From Polyodon spathula (Eukaryota > Chordata > Actinopteri > Acipenseriformes > Polyodontidae), in assembly GCF_017654505.1 (NCBI RefSeq), contig NC_054535.1, positions 49,684,848-49,748,847 on the forward strand: a DNA stretch of 64,000 nt. Direction: 5' to 3'. The translations under genes and the position numbers were made by a program. Positions within the stretch are counted from its first letter, which is position 1; each line of letters starts with the position of its first letter. Below, in pieces: positions 23,301-33,200 of the stretch. The notes under the pieces were generated by a model, which was given only the letters and a program-made list of their open reading frames with translations, ran no database searches and was not told the DNA's origin.

Positions 23301-26300
23301 AAAATAAATGAAGTATCATGAAAATAAATGCATGTTACGGTTGGTTAGGTGCTCTATGATTACAATGGGAAAACATAACAAAACAAAAATCATGTTTATT
23401 TTAATTCTGATTTTCTCAGAATAGTATTTGCTTTAGCTGGGAGAAGGCTTATTAATTGACTGGTTTGAAAGTATTTAGCCAAGGGTTATAGACATAACAT
23501 ATACAGATGTATTTGAAAAACACTATATTTACATATGGACCCTGTGTTTTTTAGTAATAAGCAAAAGTACATGTATTGTATGAACATTTTAACTCATGGG
23601 AAAACCCAAACTGGACAATCTGATCTGTGTCAATACTATTACATGAGCACACATTCAACATTTCTGCCTTATAAGAACAAGAATAAGGTTTAGAATTGTT
23701 CATGTTTTCTTGAACTTATTACTGTTGTAGCAATTATATTCTCTTTGGGAAACTTCAAGTTCAATCATGATGAAACTACCTTTTTTTTTTAAATCTTCCA
23801 TTACGAAAAATTAGAAATGTGCAAAGTCAGTGTTACTCGTGGATATGACCCCAGAAATTCTCTCTCTTAAAAATTACCAATGAATGAAGATGAAAACATA
23901 ACTGTTTATAAGCTCAGTTACGGATATAACAAATCAGCTTGTTTATTACAACAATTTGGAAAATCTAAAAACTATAGCTATAACTAAAAAAGTCGAAATT
24001 ATTTTCCTCGGGCTGATGTTTGTATGGTGCAGCAACAAAGTCACACACTGACTTAATGGCATTCAAATCCATTATGACTTTAATTAGATTGGTATGGGAA
24101 CAAATCATTTTCTATTTTACCGTGAGGTTGGTTTTTGTGTCTTTGCCACAGGTCCCACTGTCTTGCTAATAACTCCCTTGTTTTTCTTTGACACTGCTTT
24201 ATTCTTCTTAGGCTTATTGTGAGACAGTGCTTCATGTTTCTTCTGTGCACTATGCTCATCCCCCAGTACAGTGCTGTGGAGAGGGTTATCTAGAGAATAA
24301 TGTAACAAAAGGGATTCAGGAGTTTATTTGTAGCTGACCTTAAAAACACTGTCACTTGGAGTTCAGGCTGAGCCATGCAACTGTGTTGCAAATCCTGGTC
24401 TAGCTCCCCAGGCAAGATCCTCTAATTGGTACAGATGGGATTTGAACCATGGCTGCGTGGCTCACCCTGCACTACAAACAGTTCTTAAACAAAAGAATGG
24501 AGATTGAGACTAACCATAAAGATTACTATCTTCCTCGTCCAATAAGCTACTCTTCGTAATTGATGAGATATCAGTCACATGAGGTGAAGTCTCCGAGAAC
24601 TTCCGTGTGGGTGCAGCTTCATAATATATGTCATCCCTTGTGTCTGACTACAAAATATACAAAGACGGACACACAAAAGTGTAATACAAGACACAATTTG
24701 AAGAGTGTAGGAATAACAAAGTATGAGAATATAGCTAACACAATTCAAACAAATGCATGCTGTTTTTGCTATACATGTGTAATTAAACACATGTGATCAA
24801 GAACTTCAGCAACTGTTCACATCTTTTAAATCAAAAGAACACTTTCCAGTGTTGTACATTAAAAGTATACTTTCTATTTTTAAGTCTATTGTTTATTGTT
24901 ACTTCACACAGTAGCACTTAAAGAGTAAGTAGCGGAGTTCCAAAAAATATAGCCTTACATGTCCCCACATGTTGCTTAAACTGTTTAAATAACATACCTG
25001 TCTTTTTTTTTTTTCACTGTTAACATCCCACAACTTTTTACACTTTAAAGCCTGTTTCAAAACTCTTTTCAAAATGGCCGCTCTAGTGCACTGATAGTGT
25101 ACGGATTATTGCCCAGTGCCCACATTTTCAGACAGGGAGCAGTAACAATCCATGATATGGTTTAAACAGTTCAAGCAACACATGAGGATGTACAACTGTA
25201 TATTTTTTTCGAAAACCTGCTTTACTCTTTAGGAAAAAAGATAAAACAATTTTGAATTACTTGGTGTTACAAATACTGAATAGGATTGTACTATATTTAT
25301 ACTGTATTGTTGCAAATCTAATTTTAAGCATATGATTTACAACATAGCACATCAACTGGGGCATTAGTCAGACTGAATGTCAAATTGTGCATTATAAAAT
25401 AGCCTTGTTTCTGTCCTTATACAGTTTAAAAACAGGCTTTTAGTTTTTCAGAAAAACTGCTATTAACAAAATTAATTTAAAAAAAGGATACAATTAAAAA
25501 TAAAACATTTACATTAAGCATTATCTGTTGCTTGTTAAACATTCACTACAAAAACACACCAAAGGTTAATTGAATAAATATTTTGGGGAGAAAAAAAGGC
25601 ATACACTTACTTCAAGTTCACTTTGAATGTTTCTACGGAACTTTCCATACCCAACTTTTTTTTTAACGGCACTGTTTCAAAAACAAAAAATGTAAATTAA
25701 TTGTCTGAGTGTTTTGCTACCATTGTTATGAAAAAACGTCATTTTGTAGAAGCTTGTTTAAATAGTTAGCAAACTTCATAACCCACCAATTTATAATGGC
25801 TAACAGTGCCAGGGCAAATATGGCATACACTATCATTTGCATTATCTTCTAATCAAGCTAAAGGTATACAAATAAAAAAGAAAACGATAATGCAAAAATA
25901 AATAAATCAATAAATACTGCCATGACAACTGGATTGGTGTCAAGCTATGTTAATAACTGGACAAATAAATGTTAACAAAATGTTATAAAACTGTATTGAA
26001 TGTCCTTGTATATAAATTAGTTTTATTGTTCATGAATGGGTTACGTGGCGTATTATGTAGTAAAGCATTAATGAAAACACAATACCTCATTTTGTGTTTG
26101 ACAGGAACCCAGTCTGGAACAAAAGGTAAGAAAGGTTATTGAAACCGTATGTCTACAGAGGCAGCTTTGGTTCAAACAAACGAAAGTTGTACCTTTACAT
26201 GTCTAAGGGACCAATTCAGTTAACTTTAGTAAGGAAAAAAGCTTTATTTCAGGAAAGCCATGCAAAAAATGTGGGTGTGGAGATTTTTATTATGATGCCT

Positions 26301-27475
26301 GATTGAAGTTGAATAGGGCCTTTCTTCAAGATCCTCTTCCTTTTTTATTTGTTTTTATTGATTTCTAAACAGTTTTCTTAACTATGAAATACTGTACCCA
26401 AGTAAAGACCATAACACCGTTTCCCTGTTTGCTAAGGAAAAGATGCTCCAGATAGACAGAGTATATGTGAGGGTGGTTAAAAATAAACGTACAGTATTGT
26501 ATTCCAGTTCGGCCTAGTGTAAAATAGGAAAATGTTTATTATGCACTTTTTATTTACCAAACAGTAGTAGTAATAATAATAACAACAATAATAATACTTT
26601 GCCGGCTTAATACTAGGCCATACTGCTCTACTATACTGTACGTTTCGTTTTAACTATCCACATCTGATGCACAAAGCTTCTGTTGGGAATTCTCATCATT
26701 CTAATCCCAATGAAAATGATCCATTATACACCGCTTCTGGTATTCACGAAAACTGTATGTAACTGACCATGCCAATGTAACAAAGCTGTACTTACAAACA
26801 ATGTCTCCTGTTTATTTTCCTTTTTTCTCCCGCTTGAAATTGGAACTTGCATGAATCACCGGGTGGGCAAAACAAGGGGTGGGGTAGGGTGGTGGGCAAA
26901 AAAAAAACAAAAAAAATAGACGATACGGACGTAGTATCATCAAGCGAACAAATAACCGTGTAATGAAAATGTTCACTGCAAGTTTAAATACTGGTGTAGT
27001 CATGTTTCTAAAAAAAAAAAAAAAAAATTGTATTAACACACGACAGTTACAGTTCACCCGCGCATGAAAAAATGGACTGTTCTTTACCCAAGATGCATAC
27101 AGTGACGATACATGTATATACTGTTCAGAACATCTACCACCACCTGTCGGACAGGAGTGCAACGACATTAATCTTCAGCTAGAAGTCACATAGTAACGAA
27201 GATTTCAAAATCAAGCACACATTAATTTCTGCTGGTATGTAAAATCCGCGATGGGAAGCAATCGCCAATACGTAATCGCCACTTTTATACACTTACAGTG
27301 CCTGTGATTGAATGTTGCCACAGGAAAATAACACTGGTGATGTGTTCTTCTACTGAATTCTCCCTCTGTATAAATCTCCAAGCCACATATCCATGACCAT
27401 GTTACAACTTTCAACAGTATATGGGGTTATATATTACTTACTGCGTGCTAACTGTTCAACAGGTTTCTGGAACAT
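11515..27475 (-). CDS. CENPU: Centromere protein U (CENP-U), 16 coding exons including a triplicated exon
   Basis: CENP-U is a CENP-O/P/Q/R/U complex subunit at the inner kinetochore and recruits Plk1. Exons in transcript order: 27475-27442 (tentative first), 26113-26086, 25671-25611, 24647-24515, 24289-24121, 23223-23130, 22979-22806, 22092-21928, 21280-21092, 20619-20547, 20012-19913, 19466-19388, 18029-17982, 14437-14376, 12186-12030, 11625-11515. They sum to 1677 bp (558 aa); human is 418 aa. All phases fit. Identification rests on the C-terminal coiled coil ([14 protein letters not shown], then [13 protein letters not shown]), the end [20 protein letters not shown], and the N-terminal YDNPLHST block matching the human Plk1-docking site. 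The extra length comes largely from three tandem copies of one basic exon. The first exon ([11 protein letters not shown]) is chosen only because its donor gives the right phase. A CCAAT-like box lies upstream near 27763. Confidence 0.88.
12630..13915 (+). mobile_element. DNA transposon with about 130-bp TIRs and one ORF, family unassigned
   Basis: The stretches near 12634-12770 and 13783-13912 are near-identical reverse complements, including GTGTTATTTCCTAATTGCTT and CTTTGCTTTTGTGACCAGGA. They enclose about 1 kb with a promoter-like AT-rich start and a single + strand ORF (13114-13680). The element sits in the CENPU intron between exons 14437-14376 and 12186-12030. Confidence 0.75.
13114..13680 (+). 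pseudogene. Transposon-encoded protein with one in-frame stop, function unknown
   Basis: The frame reads [19 protein letters not shown], a [12 protein letters not shown] block, [16 protein letters not shown], then [22 protein letters not shown] at 13519-13521 interrupts it. The frame continues as [16 protein letters not shown], then [13 protein letters not shown], and ends in TAA at 13680 (189 codons). I remember very similar proteins scattered in insect, hydra and fish genomes, always as repeats, but cannot name the superfamily. Conserved HIK, H-H and D-H residues after GCRMSLK suggest a catalytic nuclease fragment; that is inference. Apart from the one stop, this stretch appears intact. Confidence 0.6.
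14985..15445 (-). mobile_element. tRNA-derived SINE with perfect 16-bp TSD
   Basis: The insertion is flanked by AGACCAAGGAGCTTTT at 14969-14984 and 15446-15461, duplicating Tc1 sequence. On the minus strand it starts CTGGGGCTCCCAAGTGG and carries a Pol III B-box-like GTTTCGAGTC about 50 bp in. It ends with an AATTGGGGAGAAAACCGGGG tail and A-rich run. The structure is a tRNA-related head, a central body and a LINE-like tail. It lies antisense to the Tc1 element. Confidence 0.85.
15886..17080. mobile_element. Unclassified insertion (LTR- or DIRS-like) inside Tc1
   Basis: Tc1 homology breaks after TGGAAAAAGG near 15885 and resumes near 17085. The intervening 1.2 kb begins CTTTCAATTCGAAGATGG, has a TATA-less promoter-like block near 16000-16060 and no credible ORF. 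It ends in a CGGTGC-rich irregular repeat. The opening resembles termini of fish LTR or DIRS elements I recall, but I cannot show terminal repeats or a TSD. Confidence 0.4.
16655..17076. repeat. Degenerate CGGTGC/GCACGG tandem repeat tract
   Basis: About 420 bp are built from irregular units carrying CGGTGC, CACGGTAC, GTGCAC and GCGCACGGT, with many self-complementary GTGCAC sites. It is CpG-rich in an otherwise AT-rich region. ORFs appear on both strands only because the repeats lack stops. Confidence 0.75.
20319..20392. repeat. (TA)n microsatellite
   Basis: A run of TA dinucleotides in a CENPU intron. Confidence 0.95.
21092..21280 (-). CDS. CENPU: CENPU duplicated exon, copy A (63 codons)
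   Basis: This phase 0-0 exon encodes a basic Ser/Lys-rich segment including [15 protein letters not shown] and [17 protein letters not shown]. It shares most of its sequence with the exons at 21928-22092 and 22806-22979. It is the most diverged of the three at its 5' end. Confidence 0.85.
21928..22092 (-). CDS. CENPU: CENPU duplicated exon, copy B (55 codons)
   Basis: Phase 0-0, with splice sites intact (acceptor ACAG at 22093-22096, donor GTGAGC). It is nearly identical to copy C for most of its length but ends differently (EESSESEL), as if the last codons were rearranged. Confidence 0.8.
22806..22979 (-). CDS. CENPU: CENPU duplicated exon, copy C (58 codons)
   Basis: Phase 0-0. The upstream side, including about 55 bp of flanking intron, is nearly identical to copy B. 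The downstream side matches copy A and its flanking intron. Confidence 0.85.
24919..25232. mobile_element. MITE with about 75-bp TIRs (family copy 1)
   Basis: The left arm starts AAAGAGTAAGTAGCGG and includes CACATGTTGCTTAAACTGTT. It is mirrored at 25154-25232. A related sequence in the same orientation lies at 45540-45665. No ORF is present. Confidence 0.65.
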
Positions 27476-28376
27476 CTTATATTCCCTGGACGAACCAACC
27501 CATTTACAACCACTGGCAGTGATAGCCTAACATTCCAACAATTGTTTGTACACCATCAGTGTCACACAAAAACGTGTATCTGTTTTTAAATGAAAAACTA
27601 GTCTTAAAATACAGTTTGGTAGCAATGGCAGTGATTCACAACCAAATATAAGAAATATTACATTTTAGGTGATTTGCAATACCTGTTACTGCACGTAAGT
27701 CAGTAGAAGCCAGCGAGTTCCTGGTTTTGTTAGATTGATCTGGAAGTCATGTCACTGCCTTGCTGATTGGCCCAATTATTCAGGTGCAGTGAACATAGCG
27801 TACAGAATTGAAACATCCATTTAAATGCTAGTCGGACAGCCATGTTTGTAATCAATCAATGGCTGCACCCCGTCCCCCTGCCTTGCACAGATAGCTCTGG
27901 CTTAAGTCTTCTGTTGACACCTGACTACTGGTTTAACCACCACAAGCAGTAGTCATTTAATCTATGTTGATTGTGTCTTGTAACAGTGTTCCAGTGGTCT
28001 CCAAGTAACAACACATCAATGCTGGTTAAGTAACTCATTACACTTCTTACCCTTGAACAGCAGCAATGTATTATACTTTCCTTTAAGTTTACTAGTCACC
28101 TTCAGGGCAACCGTGCCTGCTTCAGAATGCATTGCATTTTTTGAGTAGTGAATTGCTTCAAATTGTAAATAGTATAGAATCTGTAAGCACTGTATACTTT
28201 ATGAAGTAGATTTCAGTGGAAAAAATATGTGCTTGTAAGTTACAGAACCAGATGCCTTTTAAAGGATAACGTGACATTGAATTAAATTTTAAAAACAGGA
28301 CTGTTGAAAAAGAAAAGAGAAATACACACCAAAAATAATGTTTATTTGGTAGGTTCGCTGTTTGTCCCTTTTTTTT
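27476..28376. other. CENPU 5' flank and downstream flank of ACSL1
   Basis: This intergenic stretch lies between the CENPU first exon and the ACSL1 3' end. It contains a CCAAT-type box (GATTGGCCC near 27763), candidate promoter material for CENPU. A diverged repeat at 27595-27690 recurs around 29264-29349 and 29961-29983. No CpG island or ORF is apparent. Confidence 0.45.
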
Positions 28377-28399
28377 GGGGGGGGGGGGGGGGGGGGGGG
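28377..28399 (+). repeat. G23 homopolymer
   Basis: Twenty-three consecutive G residues follow a T run. On the minus strand this is C23 and could be in the distal ACSL1 3' flank. It may form a G-quadruplex on the + strand. Confidence 0.9.
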
Positions 28400-29359
28400 T
28401 GTACATGTATATGTTATTTCTACAAAACATAATACAAAGCCAATACAGTAAAGCAACCATTTGAAAATGAAATATGACAAATTACAGTTTTGTCTTTGTC
28501 ACATTTTAGCATTAAATCTTGATTTAACAAATTAATTTAACAGCAGCTGTGCATTATATTTATATAAAAGAAAATGAGTCATTAGTGCAATAACTGGACC
28601 AACTGTAAATTATTTATCCCAGTGCAAGATGGATTGTGCTTCATTTCTAGATTGCTCTCTCATTCATATATATATATAGTAATTCCGTCATTAAAACAAC
28701 ACAAGCAGACTAGTAAAAGATAACAAACCAAAGTATTCCACTATATATTGCATCAGACATGTTGGAGCACTCCCTTGCTGTTCAACAGGTCCAAAATATT
28801 TTATACAAAACATAGGGAATGCATCGATGGTATCATTTTATTCTCCTCCAGTTACATAACTTACACTTCCAGGTGTCATTAAATATTCTAAATTAGCATA
28901 CAGAATAAAAGTACAAAAATCACATTTCAATAGATATTTACAATGAATCAATGACAAGACATGGCATTCACATTACATTAAAAGGTCACGGCAGCATCTC
29001 ATATTCCTCTGAGCCCATCCCTTTACAAACACAAAGTGGTTTAAAAAAAAAAAAAAGTTACATTCCACAGGTCAATATAATCTTGTATTTTTGAAATAAA
29101 GTTGAGACCACAACCTAAATTCTTCAAGCAATTTATTCAAAATCACCATTAGAGCACTCAAACCAGATATTAAGTGGGACTTGAAATTCATTTTAGAAAT
29201 GCAATGGATATTATGGATATACAGATAATTCCATAAATTACGATTTGGAGTAAACAGCTTTGAGAATCTAGCCTTTAAAATAATCTGGTAACAATGGGTA
29301 GTAATTGACAACCAAATACAAGAAATATTTGAGTTTAGTTGATCTGGATGGAGTGTAAC
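28400..29359 (-). other. Probable ACSL1 3' UTR and downstream sequence
   Basis: No ORF belongs here. Several AATAAA hexamers on the minus strand (28341-28346, 28837-28842 and near 29129) are candidate poly(A) signals for ACSL1, whose stop codon is at 30290. Which is used cannot be told from sequence. Confidence 0.45.
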
Positions 29360-29960
29360 TGTGACGGGGGTGCAACGGGTTGGAGCGGTGGTTGATCCTC
29401 GCGATCGCCGGTTGGCGTTGCGCAAAACTGGACGAGACCGGCGGGGCGGGCAGTATTTAAGGGGCGGTACGACCTGCGCTCGCTTTGTCAGTCCTGGGGT
29501 TAACAGTAAAAGGAGACGTGTTGTGTAATTTTTTTTTTTTTTTTTTTTTTTAAAAGGTGTTGTGTTTACAGAGACCGGATACGACGATCCGCTGTCACCC
29601 GGACGAACGACCGGAAGCACGGCACTAAAACCTGCCCAGGACCGGGAGCCCCCTAGAGACCAGCACAGGAGTGCCAATAGAAAATATTGTTCTTTTATAG
29701 TTATTGCTTGAGTGTACGTGCAGGACTTTTGTTAATTTTTACCTTTTTATTTTCGTCTCCTTCTTTATCATTATTGATACTGGTGGGGACTTATTTGGAC
29801 TATTTTCTTTTTTTTTTGTTGTTCAATTTTGGTTGGTGGCCGCCTTTGGCCAGATAAATAAAAAAAAACCTGCTGCGGGGAAACCATACAAGTCCTGAGT
29901 ATTGTTTTGCAGGAACCACCACCACCACCACCACCTGACTCAGCCCACCAACCTCTCACA
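29360..29960 (+). mobile_element. Solo LTR with 5-bp TSD (601 bp)
   Basis: It starts TGTGACGGGGG, ends CTCTCACA, and is flanked on both sides by GTAAC (29355-29359 and 29961-29965). TG...CA ends plus a 5-bp duplication are diagnostic of an LTR retrotransposon. A T22 run and an AATAAA near the end give + orientation. No internal retroelement genes are present. It lies antisense in the presumed ACSL1 3' UTR. Confidence 0.88.
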
Positions 29961-30289
29961 GTAACATTTTGCAATGCTTGTTACTGTTGATAAGCCCATA
30001 TACCAACTAAAATACCAATATTTTAAAAACAAATGTGGTTGACAGGGTGAGGCATTCATTGAAAAACAGCTTGAAGTATAAACAATAAATTGATAAGGCA
30101 GCTTTCCTTTTCCGCTCCTATTGTTAAATTCCTATAATATACCAATTCCATCTTGTGTGCAGGGCTAACATTTTTTAAAACATTGTTTGAGTTATTTTTT
30201 ATTTATTTTTAGTTCATTTTCCTGGTTGACTGATGGTTGATGTGAAGCCTCTTCCTGGATTTTTCTGCTGCTCTTCTCACTGAATCCAG

Positions 30290-33200
30290 TTACATCTTGA
30301 TGTTGGAGTACAAACCATCAATCTGTTCCCGGAAGTAGTTTCTCATATCCCCTCTTTTTGCCTTCAGTGTTGGAGTTAGCAGGCCGTTCTGAATGGAGAA
30401 CATCTCTGCATGAAGAACTGTATCTTTAATCTATTTGAAAAAAAATAAAGAAATAAAAATCACCACACACTGGTCAGACAAGGAATATCTGGACAAAAGG
30501 TCTGTAAAAATTAAAATCAAACCAAAACCATCAACGTCATGAATATGTCATATGTTGATTAAAAACTTGGCTCAGAAAACCATTTAAAAACAGGTTAAGA
30601 TTCTATGTTTAAACAGTTTTTTTTTTAAAATAAATTCTACTCCCATATGTATGGGAATCTGAAGTACAGTAATAAAGACTGATTACTACATATTTTTTTT
30701 CAGATTGTTAAGTGGGTGGGATAGTAGGAAATGTGCTGGAAAGAACGATGTTACTAGTACCAGGGCAAGAGAAAAAAGATTGCATTTACAATGCCACCCA
30801 TTGTATGAAGTAACACAAAAAGGACAATAATGCCATGTCTTTAGGACAGGAGTAACTCAATAAAGCACTAGGTTGCAGTACAGAGACTGTAAATTACAAG
30901 TCCCTGTCTGGCATTCAAAAGAAGCCTGTTCATATAACTAAGTTTTGAATGGGTACCACTATTAAAATTAGGAAGGACCAAGAACTTGGCATGCAAGGAA
31001 ACCTGGTCAATGACACCTCACCTGTTCAAATGATTTCAAACCGGCTTCCTTTCCCAGTTTCACCATGTCTTCCAAGATAGCATTCTTCACTTCCTATAAA
31101 GGTAAATTTCATACTGTCTTTACTAGTAAAGGGTTTTCTTAATTTAACACATGCTTCACATCAAGTACCCAATTCTGACAAGCAAAATCTTTAAAAAATA
31201 ATGACATTAAAATCACATTTCATCAAAAAAATGAGGAAAATAGGATACACAATAAATAAAAAAAAACAACAAGAAAGCTTTTGAGATAAGTACATACATT
31301 TGGTAAAGACAGCATCTCCCCATAACTCTAGATTCTGATATTCAATAATTCTTAATAATGCCCCAACCATAATTCTTCACAGTGGTATAAGCAGTTCTGT
31401 GACACACATATATGTGGATGCATCCACTATGTGACAGACAACAAATAAAATAAAACAAATAAGAAATAAAAATAAATAAATAAATAAAACACACCTTGTT
31501 ATTACACAACTCTTTAAATGAGCCTTCATGCCCTCTCTTCTTAGCCCAGCTGGGCAAAACCTCTGGATCTGGCACTGTGATTGCCACGAGGCAAGCCTGA
31601 AACAAGCACAAAACAAAAATCAAACCATTCATATGAACCTCTTCGTATTCTATGCAATTTACATAACTTCTAATTTCATAACTGTACATAACTGCTAATT
31701 TCTCCAGTTCCATGTTTGGCCATTGCAATGCAACCCCTTGGCAGTATCTGAACAACGGTAAATCCAATTAAGCTAATGGTGGGGCTGAACAAATCAAAGA
31801 ACAGCCCTGAACATGTGGAAAGCAGGATATAGCCATATATAAAAATACTTAAGGGAGGTCATGCTGTAAACCTATTTTAACCTAAGTAAGTGATCACGTA
31901 GTAGAAAGGGGCATTAGTCCCTGATACAAAATCGAGAGAAGTTCCAATTTAGTGACTTAATGCAGTAGAGAACTGTGACCAAAATACAATGAGTTCTGGT
32001 GTTAAATCTCCCTCCCGACCTGTTAGTGTGCTAAAGAACGAGAGGAGAAGTATCTGGAAAGGCTGGCCTGACAGTTCGTTTGCGGGACCGGGAAGTCGGT
32101 CTGCCTGGAAGGAAGCGACACTCTGTTGTAGGACCGTATTGACCTGAAAGGTAAATGAGGGGCAGCTGCAAGTAATAAGGCAGCTGCAACCGTTTACCTA
32201 GATGTCATGCAGGAGTACACATAGGGGCCAGGGTAACGCTGATCTTTTCCTTCGTTTGGAGAGAGAAGGAGCAAGAGAGGAACTTGCAGTGTTTTGTGAT
32301 ATAAGTGTTGTGTTTATTTATTAACTGTCTGTGTTTGTTTCACTGTAGACAGTTAAAGCACTACTCCTGAGCTGTCGCAAAGGGTCAGCACTGTCCGGAG
32401 CACCCCTGCACACCACCGTATCCGTGTTTTCACCACCCACCCTCACGACTGCACTCACCCAGGACTGGTGACCGTCTGTTTGTCTTTGTTTGGGACTGTG
32501 CCCTATTTGTGTTATCCCCGAGCTTTACACATCGTTGTGTATTGCCAGGGATTGATTTATTTGTCAGTCACCAGACCTGGAAATGCAATAAAGCACTTTT
32601 CACTGGATTATCGCTGTCTGCCTGTCACTCCTGCACCGCATCACCGCTACACCCGTTCCCCCTACCAACCACTTTGCCACAAGAACATACTACACAATAC
32701 ACTGTAAAAATGTTTTACAGTGATGTTGCTTTATTGATAGCAGGTATAGTGATCCTCACCTGCAGACTGTCTCCATGGACAAACACCTGAGCAACAGGAT
32801 CACTTCGAATGTAAATGTTTTCAATTTTCTCTGGTGCAATGTATTCTCCCTGGGCCAGTTTGAAGATATGCTTCTTTCTGTCAATGATCTTCAGAGTGCC
32901 ATTCTGTGTATAAAGAGAGAAAACGTTACTATTATTATCATAACCCTGGTTCCCTGAAACAGGAATGTAACCATTATTGTATATGCACTTACCTCCTAAA
33001 GACCCTGAAACCTGAAGAAGATAAAACAAAGCTGCTCACAGAGGCTGTGATGCAGTCATGGCCCGCACCCGAGGGCAAAAAACTCTCCAACTTTTTGGCC
33101 TGTCAACGTAGTATGCCAGGACCCACACTGGTTACAGAATATGGAGCCATCACTCCCTGCCAGAATGGAAAGGAGGTGGATGGAAAGCCTCCCATTCCAC

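Noticed and set aside
26780..26810. Candidate tiny CENPU exon before GTAAGT near 26790
   Set aside because: It would be about 12 bp; its frame end does not give the phase-1 junction required by exon 26113-26086, whereas the exon at 27475-27442 does.
28158..28480. Minus-strand ORFs with a polyproline run
   Set aside because: The prolines are the C23 homopolymer; no other coding character.
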